Position numbers and translations under genes: made by a program. A DNA stretch of 33,188 nucleotides from NCBI GenBank assembly GCA_003661365.1, contig QMVZ01000003.1, positions 1 to 33,188 on the forward strand, read 5' to 3'. This stretch comes from Thermoproteota archaeon (GTDB lineage: Archaea > Korarchaeota > Korarchaeia > Korarchaeales > Korarchaeaceae). The first letter of the stretch is position 1; every line of letters begins with the position of its first letter. The notes under the pieces were generated by a model. It was not told the DNA's origin and ran no database searches. It was given only the letters and a program-made list of their open reading frames with translations. This document shows, one piece after another, positions 26,771 through 33,188 of this stretch.

Positions 26771-28159
26771 TCACCCAGCCCTGTACTTCGGATGGTACTC
26801 TTTCATCACTTCCTCGCTTATCCTGGTAAGCTCCCTCTCGGGAATCATCGACAAGAGTTCCCACGCTATATCTAAGGTTTCTTCGATGGTTCTCCTCTCT
26901 TCAAACCCTTGCTTTACGAACTTCTCCTCAAATTCCGTTGCAAACTCATAGTACCTTTTCTCCCTCTCGCTCAATCCGGCCTCTCCTATAATGCTGGCAA
27001 GCTCCCTAGCCCTAGTTCCCATGGAATATGTAGCATAAAGCTGGTCTGAAACAGCCTTATGATCTTTTCTGGTCTTACCTTCACCTATTCCATCCTTCAT
27101 GAGCCTGCTAAGGCTCGGAAGAACGTCTATGGGCGGATATATCCCCCTGTTGTAGAGGGTAGTGCTCAGGAAGATCTGTCCCTCGGTGATGTATCCGGTG
27201 AGGTCTGGGATCGGATGGGTAAAGTCGCCTCCAGGCATCGTCAGTATTGGCATTAGAGTGATGGATCCAAGCCTTCCCTTTATTCTACCAGCTCTCTCAT
27301 AGAGGGATGCTAGATCGCTATACATGTACCCAGGGTAGCCCTTCCTGCTTGGAACTTCTTCCCTAGCAGCACTGATTTCCCTTAAAGCCTCGCAGTAGTT
27401 GGTCATGTCGGTCATTATGACGAGGACGTCCATACCTAAGTCGAAAGCAAGGTATTCAGCAGCTGTCAAGGCAACTCTAGGCGTAGTAAGCCTCTCAATA
27501 ACAGGGTCGTCTGCAAGGTTGAGAAACATGACCGACCTGCTCAAAGCCCCTAGTGCCTCGAACTGCTCCATGAAGAACCTTACTTCCTCTGTCTTCAGGC
27601 CTATGGCGGCGAAAACTATGGAAAACCTCTCCTCCTTTCCTGGAACGAACGCTTGTCGTGCTATCTGGGCAGCCAGTTCATTGTGAGGAAGACCCGATAT
27701 TGAGAAGATTGGAAGCTTCTGTCCTCTGACAAGGCTTAGCATTCCGTCTATAGCGGATATCCCCGTTTCGACGAACTCGTCCGGATAGTCCCTGCTAACA
27801 GGGTTTATTGGCTTTCCATCTATTTCCCTATAGTCCTCGGGTCTAATTGGAGGACCCCCGTCTATTGGCTGACCAGCGCCATTGAACATCCTACCTATCA
27901 TATCGCTGGAAACCGGAAGTTGAAGGGTCGTTCCTGTGAACTTTATCATGGCGTCGCTTTCAATTCCTTCTGGATCTCCCAGTACTTGGATTATCACCAT
28001 GTCCTTTCCAGCTTCTAGAACCTGTCCAGTCCATTCCCTGCCCTCTTCGGTGAAGATCTTGACTACTTCACCGTACTTAGCGTCAGGCACCCCTCTCATG
28101 ATGACGAGGGGTCCCTTTACCTGATCGATGCCCCTATACGTTAGTCCGCTAATACTCAT
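26771..28159 (-). CDS. atpB: A/V-type ATP synthase subunit B
   Basis: [87 protein letters not shown]. Confidence 0.97.
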   Translation of the reverse strand: MSISGLTYRGIDQVKGPLVIMRGVPDAKYGEVVKIFTEEGREWTGQVLEAGKDMVIIQVLGDPEGIESDAMIKFTGTTLQLPVSSDMIGRMFNGAGQPIDGGPPIRPEDYREIDGKPINPVSRDYPDEFVETGISAIDGMLSLVRGQKLPIFSISGLPHNELAAQIARQAFVPGKEERFSIVFAAIGLKTEEVRFFMEQFEALGALSRSVMFLNLADDPVIERLTTPRVALTAAEYLAFDLGMDVLVIMTDMTNYCEALREISAAREEVPSRKGYPGYMYSDLASLYERAGRIKGRLGSITLMPILTMPGGDFTHPIPDLTGYITEGQIFLSTTLYNRGIYPPIDVLPSLSRLMKDGIGEGKTRKDHKAVSDQLYATYSMGTRARELASIIGEAGLSEREKRYYEFATEFEEKFVKQGFEERRTIEETLDIAWELLSMIPERELTRISEEVMKEYHPKYRAG

Positions 28160-29940
28160 TATATCACCACCCTTTTCACGAGCGAAATCTCCTTCTCAAG
28201 CTTCTCCATTATGTTCTTTATGGCTTCTTCTACCCTATCTTCCTCTAGAAACTTTAGCCTTCCAAGATCTCCGATGACTTCCATTTTTTCTATCTCTGTA
28301 AATGGAACGCCAGCGTCTACGAGGGGCTTAACTTTCTTGTAGAATTCTAGGAGTGTCTTCAAGATTAGGACCTGCTTTCGCGGAGAGCAGTAAGTATCCA
28401 CTTCATGATAAGCGTTCTGCACCAAGAAACCTTCCCTTATCAGTTCTCCTACCAAAATGATCAGTCTGTTCTCGTCGGAGAGGGCACTTTCCCCGACAAC
28501 GCTAGCTATCTCTTCGAGGCGGGAGGATTCTTGAAGTATGGTCATGGCTTCCTCTCGTGGTGCATACATGTCCATCTCCACTTGCCTTATCCACCACTTC
28601 CTAACGTTATCCACGTACTTTGAGAAGCTCTGAAGCCAGTTTATTGCTGGAAAGTGCCTTTTGAATGCGAGAGTTGTATCGAGAGCCCAGAAGGTTCCCA
28701 CATACCTGATTGTGTGCTGAGTTACTGGCTCGTTTAGATCTCCTCCCGAAGGGCTTACTGCTCCAATTATGCTTACTGATCCTACCCTTCCATCCCCTCC
28801 TAGCGTCCTTACCTTGCCACCTCTTTCGTAGAAAGCCGCTATAAAGTCAGGTAGGTATGCTGGATATCCTCTCTCAGATGGGATCTCCTCAAGCCTAGAG
28901 CTGAGCTCTCTCAGAGCTTCCGCCCAACGAGATGTGGAATCAGCGGTCAAAACGACGTGATAGCCCATGTCCCTGTAGTACTCGGCATATGTAATGCCGA
29001 CGAAGATGCTGGCCTCCCTAGCTGGCACAGGCATGTTACTAGTGTTTGCAATTAGTATGCTCCTCCTCATGAGAGGAGCGCCAGTTCTAGGATCTACAAG
29101 CTTGGGGAAGTGGAGAAGGAGGTCTGTCATCTCGTTCCCTCTCTCCCCGCACCCCACATACACCACTACATCTGCATCTGCCCACTTAGAAATCTGGTGA
29201 AGCGTCACGGTCTTACCCGTTCCAAATCCTCCCGGAATGGCTGCAGTTCCCCCTTTCGAGATCGGGAAGAACGTGTCGATAACCCTCTGTCCGGTTACCA
29301 GCAGCTCGGTTGCTCCTAAGTATTCCTTAAACGGCCTTGGAACTCTAACTGGCCACTTATGGTACATCTTAAGTTCTATTTCCCTTGAATCCTCTCTTAG
29401 GGTGGCGATAACGTCTTCAATCTGGTAGGTTCCCTCAGGAACCACATCAACGACCTCTACCCTCCTCAAGTTGGGAGGAACCATTATCCTGTGGGTTATA
29501 GCTCCCTCAGGAACCTCTCCAATGACGCTTCCAGGTTCAAGCCTATCTCCCTTCTTAACAAGGGGCTTAAACTCCCACTTTCTGTCTCTTGGAAGAGTCG
29601 GAAGCCTTATACCTCTCTCTATGAAGGAGCCCGTCATCTCTGCGATCTTCTCTAAAGGCCTTCCAAGACCATCTAGAACCTGGCCTAAGAGTCCGGGGCC
29701 TAGCTCAACGCTAAGGGGCTCACCAGTCCTCTTAACAGGCTCTCCAGGGGACATCCCTGTCGTTGTCTCGTAGATCTGGATAACTGCTGTATCTCCCTCT
29801 ATTCTAACGATCTCCCCAGTTAGCTCCTCCTCTCCCACCAAGACGACCTCTCTTACCCTGGCCCCCCTCATGTTATCGGCTATAACGACGGAACCCTTAA
29901 TGTGCCTGATAACCCCTATACCTAACTCCTCGTTACTCAT
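28159..29940 (-). CDS. atpA: A/V-type ATP synthase catalytic subunit A
   Basis: [82 protein letters not shown]. Confidence 0.97.
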   Translation of the reverse strand: MSNEELGIGVIRHIKGSVVIADNMRGARVREVVLVGEEELTGEIVRIEGDTAVIQIYETTTGMSPGEPVKRTGEPLSVELGPGLLGQVLDGLGRPLEKIAEMTGSFIERGIRLPTLPRDRKWEFKPLVKKGDRLEPGSVIGEVPEGAITHRIMVPPNLRRVEVVDVVPEGTYQIEDVIATLREDSREIELKMYHKWPVRVPRPFKEYLGATELLVTGQRVIDTFFPISKGGTAAIPGGFGTGKTVTLHQISKWADADVVVYVGCGERGNEMTDLLLHFPKLVDPRTGAPLMRRSILIANTSNMPVPAREASIFVGITYAEYYRDMGYHVVLTADSTSRWAEALRELSSRLEEIPSERGYPAYLPDFIAAFYERGGKVRTLGGDGRVGSVSIIGAVSPSGGDLNEPVTQHTIRYVGTFWALDTTLAFKRHFPAINWLQSFSKYVDNVRKWWIRQVEMDMYAPREEAMTILQESSRLEEIASVVGESALSDENRLIILVGELIREGFLVQNAYHEVDTYCSPRKQVLILKTLLEFYKKVKPLVDAGVPFTEIEKMEVIGDLGRLKFLEEDRVEEAIKNIMEKLEKEISLVKRVVI

Positions 29941-30593
29941 TCATCACTCCCTCCAAAAAGCAGATCTATAAGCTTTGGCTCGTTTCTTTCCCTATAACCC
30001 ACAAGCCTTCCATCAAATGTGTTGTAAAACCTCCTTGTGTCACCCTCGTCCCTCGCTATTACGCCGCCTATTACGAAGGCCTGCTTTGTCACATCCACCT
30101 GCATGTCCACATTCATCTCCTTGCTCAGCCTCTCAGCCACCTTTCTCAGAACTGATAAGTCCTTTCCCTTCCCCCAGATATACAATTTGTTAGTCCCAAG
30201 TGCTTCGGCCGCCTCTCTGGCGTATTTCATCAGAATCTCCTCATAATTCCACTCTGGTAGCTTGTTTTCAGCTATAAGTGCAAGCTGCTCCCTTACTTTT
30301 TCGAAAAGAAGGTCAAGATATCTTTTCTGCATGGTGAGGATTTCCCTCTTTATCTTTATCTCTACCGCGCTGCTCTTCTTTGCTATCTCATCCTTAACCT
30401 TTCTGTCTATCTCCTTCTTCTTTGCCTCTATTATCCTGTTAGCCCTTCTTTCGGCTTCCTTAATTATCCTTTCAGCTTCTTCTTTCGCCTGAGAGATTAT
30501 CTCATCTGCCTTTCGCTTCGATACCTCTAAGATCGACTCTATCATCTCTTCAAGTTCCTTTCTCTCTACCGCTTCGACCTCAGCCTTCTTCAC
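29937..30593 (-). CDS. atpE: A/V-type ATP synthase subunit E (peripheral stalk)
   Basis: N-terminal long charged coiled coil, C-terminal alpha/beta domain KAFVIGGVIARDEGDTRRFYNTFDGRLVGYRERNEPKLIDLLFG (E-subunit pattern), in ATPase operon. Confidence 0.92.
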   Translation of the reverse strand: MKKAEVEAVERKELEEMIESILEVSKRKADEIISQAKEEAERIIKEAERRANRIIEAKKKEIDRKVKDEIAKKSSAVEIKIKREILTMQKRYLDLLFEKVREQLALIAENKLPEWNYEEILMKYAREAAEALGTNKLYIWGKGKDLSVLRKVAERLSKEMNVDMQVDVTKQAFVIGGVIARDEGDTRRFYNTFDGRLVGYRERNEPKLIDLLFGGSDE

Positions 30594-30894
30594 CTAGGAC
30601 TACCCCCCTCAAAACGATTTCAACTGCCTTTTCTATGTTCTTCTTTGCAAGCTCCTCCATCTCTGTTAGCTTTCCTGTCATTTCCTTGGTTATCTTTTCT
30701 ACCTCTTTCTCCACGATCTCATCTATGTTAGTGCCCAGCACTATGGTTTCAGCAGATCTCTCAGCTTCCTCCACTATTTCCTTTGCCCTCTTCTTTGCTT
30801 CCTCCACTATTTCCTTTGCCTGTTTTCTAGCATTCTCCAAAATCTCTCTAGACTTCTTGTCTGCCTCTACAATCAGTTCGACTAATCTTGGCAT
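30580..30894 (-). CDS. atpH: A-type ATP synthase subunit H-like (peripheral stalk coiled coil)
   Basis: 104-aa coiled coil with repeated RAKEIVEEAKK units, located between F and E. Confidence 0.8.
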   Translation of the reverse strand: MPRLVELIVEADKKSREILENARKQAKEIVEEAKKRAKEIVEEAERSAETIVLGTNIDEIVEKEVEKITKEMTGKLTEMEELAKKNIEKAVEIVLRGVVLGEEG

Positions 30895-30907
30895 AACATT
30901 CCCCCGT

Positions 30908-31252
30908 CTAAACTTTTAATCCCTTGAAACCGAGAGACTTCTCTATCAAATCACGAAGCTCCCTTAACCTCAGGCCTCTCGGTTTCTTTAAATCTGGTAT
31001 TACCGCAAATATTGGCTTGAAAATTCTTCTTTGGAGAATTCTCTCTCTGTAATCTGATATCATCTCCGCAACCGATTCGTTCATAAATACTATTTCAGGG
31101 AGCTCATCTTCCTCCCGCCTCAAAATGCGTAAGACCTCGTTTTTATCCCTCACAATGTAAGATTTTATGCCAATTGCCTCAAAAGCGGAAGCTAGTAGCT
31201 CATCATCCGTCAACAGCAAGGGTTGTGAAGGTTCGTATGTCTCACTCATCAT
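30908..31252 (-). CDS. atpF: A/V-type ATP synthase subunit F
   Basis: LLTDDELLASAFEAIGIKSYIVRD...PEIVFMNESVAEMISDYRERILQRRIFKPIFAVIPDLK has the F-subunit fold pattern. Confidence 0.88.
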   Translation of the reverse strand: MMSETYEPSQPLLLTDDELLASAFEAIGIKSYIVRDKNEVLRILRREEDELPEIVFMNESVAEMISDYRERILQRRIFKPIFAVIPDLKKPRGLRLRELRDLIEKSLGFKGLKV

Positions 31253-31261
31253 CCTGCTACC

Positions 31262-31277
31262 TCATCCGGACGGATGA
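31262..31277. promoter_or_regulatory. 16-nt palindrome TCATCCG-GA-CGGATGA just upstream of the atpF start, near the predicted TSS
   Basis: Perfect 7-bp inverted repeat. AT-rich TATA-like tttaatatttt on the minus strand lies about 20-25 nt upstream. Confidence 0.4.
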
Positions 31278-31324
31278 TAGTAAAAAATATTAAAACACTG
31301 AGCTGATATCCTTATCAATGGCGC

Positions 31325-31412
31325 GCGGGGGTGGCCGAGCCAGGTCAAAGGCGGCGGACTTAAGATCCGCTCCCATAGGGGTTCGTGGGTTCGAATCCCA
31401 CCCCCCGCACCA
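31325..31412 (+). tRNA. tRNA-Leu(UAA), CCA encoded, no intron
   Basis: GCGGGGG TG GCC...GCGGA CTTAAGA TCCGC, long class II variable arm, GTGGG TTCGAAT CCCAC CCCCCGC A CCA. Confidence 0.95.
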
Positions 31413-31545
31413 TCTCTCTGACAATCATTTTTCGATCAGCTATATCAAATCAATTTTCAGTTCGAACTTTGGGTGTTAATTCATTCGAAAACCAGGGAGA
31501 TTTTGGAGCGAATAGCGTCCTCCATACTTTTTAAACAAGCGGATC

Positions 31546-32184
31546 ATGATACTTGCAGAAAACACAGATGAGATGCCAAAATTGAATGGTCATGCCATCG
31601 AAAAGGAGGTTAAGTTAAGAATCAAACACGCAAGATTCCTAGGTCTGTTAGAGAAACATGGGTTGAAGTTTTCCATCTCAAAGACAGCGACTCAGAGAGA
31701 TCTAATCTTCGATTTCCCTGATTTTAGATTGTTTAGAGGCGACCAGCTTTTCAGGATAAGATTAGAAAACGGGAAAGTAATGCTGACTTTCAAAGGCAGG
31801 CGAGATATATCGAGATATTCTAAAAGAAGAATCGAGATAGAAGAGGACATTGGGTCCGAACGTGCTATAGATGTTTTGGAGAAGATAGGCATCCGAGTCT
31901 CTGAGCCACCTAGCACGCTTGAAGCAACGGTTGAACTACTTAAACGAAGCGGAATGATTATGGTTATAGAGGTAGTTAAGGAGAGAACCCTTCTAAACTT
32001 GGAAGGATGGGGTTGTAACGTCTACTTAGATAAAGTTAGGGGTCTCGGTGAATTTGTTGAAATTGAGGGCGAGGGTGCAGATCAGTTAGTTGATGTGCTC
32101 GATTTGCCTAAAGCTGTTGTAATAGAAAGCTATGTTGAAATGTTAGTTCGCTCCCTAGATCATGAATTGTCATCGATATCGTAA
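31546..32184 (+). CDS. CYTH-domain protein (CyaB/class IV adenylate cyclase / triphosphatase-like)
   Basis: EKEVKLRIKH (ExExK-like), QRDLIFDFPDFRLFRGDQLFRIRLENGKVMLTFKGR, YSKRRIEIEEDI, VYLDKVRGLGEFVEIEGE. Confidence 0.9.
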   Translation: MILAENTDEMPKLNGHAIEKEVKLRIKHARFLGLLEKHGLKFSISKTATQRDLIFDFPDFRLFRGDQLFRIRLENGKVMLTFKGRRDISRYSKRRIEIEEDIGSERAIDVLEKIGIRVSEPPSTLEATVELLKRSGMIMVIEVVKERTLLNLEGWGCNVYLDKVRGLGEFVEIEGEGADQLVDVLDLPKAVVIESYVEMLVRSLDHELSSIS

Positions 32185-32353
32185 TTTGCTCCTACTATTA
32201 GTTTTTTAGCCAATTCTCTCACTCTTTCACTCTGATATCGCAAGGGTACTAGTTAACAAAGATAAGTGAATGCTAGGTTTTAACCATGGAATATAGCAAT
32301 TTATAACGTAATTCTTTCCCGTATATGTTCTTGTTGTGAAAATCAGTAAAATC

Positions 32354-33188
32354 TCATTTCATTAGCTCGGAGGAGATCCCTGACTTTTCTAATAGAGATT
32401 TGGAGGTCTTTGAAGCTCTAGTCATTATTTCTCTTTCATCTAAAGATATCAGCCTTTTTTGCCTCAATATTATTTTTCCGTTGATTATTACGCTATTTAC
32501 ATCGGTAGATCTTGTAGCATAAATTAGGTGAGATAATACCGAGTGGAGGGGTGTCCACCATGGTAGTTCTGTGTCTAGCAAAACGATATCTGCAAGCTTA
32601 CCCTCCTCTATTGAACCAACATTAAGGCCTAGACTTTTTGCTGGTATGATCGTGGCCATATCCAGCACTTGTTGAGCATTCATGACTGTTGGGTCCTTTT
32701 TTATGCATTTGTGTATAAGAGCAGCTGCTTTCATCGTTTCAAACATATCTACAGTATTATTACTCGCAGGCCCATCGGTTCCTAGTCCGACTGATACTCC
32801 TTTTGATAGCATTTCTGGAACTGGAGATATGCCAGCGGCTACCTTCAGATTGCTAATTGGATTGTGGGAGACTAACACATTCTTGTTTGTAAGAAGATCT
32901 ATTTCCTCTTTATTTGGCCATACAACATGAGCCGCTATGACTTTAGCCCTAAAGAGCCCTAAATCAGCTACATGTCTCACTGGAGTTTTCCCATACTTTT
33001 TCTTTATCTGTTCTACCTCAGAATAATCCTCGGCAAGATGAATCTGGATCAGACAATCGTTTTCTAGTGCAAACTCTATGCTTTCCTGCAGAAGATCAGG
33101 AGAGCATGTGTAGGGAGCGTGGGGCCCTATGGATGGTATGACAAGCTCTTCCTTATCTTTCCACTCTTTAACAAAATCTTTAGCTATT
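32354..33188 (-). CDS. Amidohydrolase of the 5'-methylthioadenosine/S-adenosylhomocysteine deaminase (TrzN/AtzA-like) family, 5'-truncated by window edge
   Basis: My minus-strand reading beyond the listed Met: SIGPHAPYTCSPDLLQESIEFALENDCLIQIHLAEDYSEVEQIKKKYGKTPVRHVADLGLF..., then LVSHNPISNLKVAAGISPVPEMLSKGVSVGLGTDGPASNNTVDMFETMKAAALIHK. Listed Met at 32980 is internal. Confidence 0.92.
   Translation of the reverse strand, partial: IAKDFVKEWKDKEELVIPSIGPHAPYTCSPDLLQESIEFALENDCLIQIHLAEDYSEVEQIKKKYGKTPVRHVADLGLFRAKVIAAHVVWPNKEEIDLLTNKNVLVSHNPISNLKVAAGISPVPEMLSKGVSVGLGTDGPASNNTVDMFETMKAAALIHKCIKKDPTVMNAQQVLDMATIIPAKSLGLNVGSIEEGKLADIVLLDTELPWWTPLHSVLSHLIYATRSTDVNSVIINGKIILRQKRLISLDEREIMTRASKTSKSLLEKSGISSELMK

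Noticed and set aside
25130-31000. Numerous plus-strand ORFs of 60-100 aa across the ATPase operon
   Set aside because: All antisense to strongly supported ATPase subunits, with Ser/Pro/Leu-rich translations typical of antisense frames.
1-33188. CRISPR arrays, transposases, integrases, toxin-antitoxin or defence islands
   Set aside because: No regularly spaced repeats or signature proteins seen. The only mobile elements supported are the two MCM inteins.

Overview
This 33 kb window is archaeal (probably a TACK/Thermoproteota-type lineage; I cannot place it more precisely from sequence alone). It is dense in informational and core-metabolism genes. From left to right it contains: a GINS-like subunit; MCM carrying two inteins; a Hel308-type helicase; purB; trmI (minus); a small winged-helix protein with archaeosine TGT behind a GC-rich structured leader; a DUF359 dephospho-CoA kinase (minus); an intron-containing tRNA-Pro(GGG) (minus); a DUF92 membrane protein; TFB; aIF1; RpoP (absent from the ORF track); signal peptidase; TBP; AMMECR1; an unknown coiled-coil protein; class I LysRS; Alba; RpoK; thermosome; a WecB-like UDP-GlcNAc 2-epimerase with an extra C-terminal TrkA_C/RCK_C-like module; A-type ATPase genes split into I-K (plus) and F-H-E-A-B-D-C (minus); tRNA-Leu(UAA); a CYTH protein; and a partial MTA/SAH-deaminase-type amidohydrolase. 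I see no CRISPR array, transposon or provirus. The observations most worth a second look are the WecB-TrkA_C fusion, the structured leader of the wHTH-tgtA unit, the tRNA-Pro intron lying inside the anticodon (with an apparent U1/C72 mismatch), and the two MCM inteins: one with a catalytically dead LAGLIDADG domain plus an HTH, the other a Ser1 mini-intein. I do not see strong evidence for a wholly new multi-gene system.
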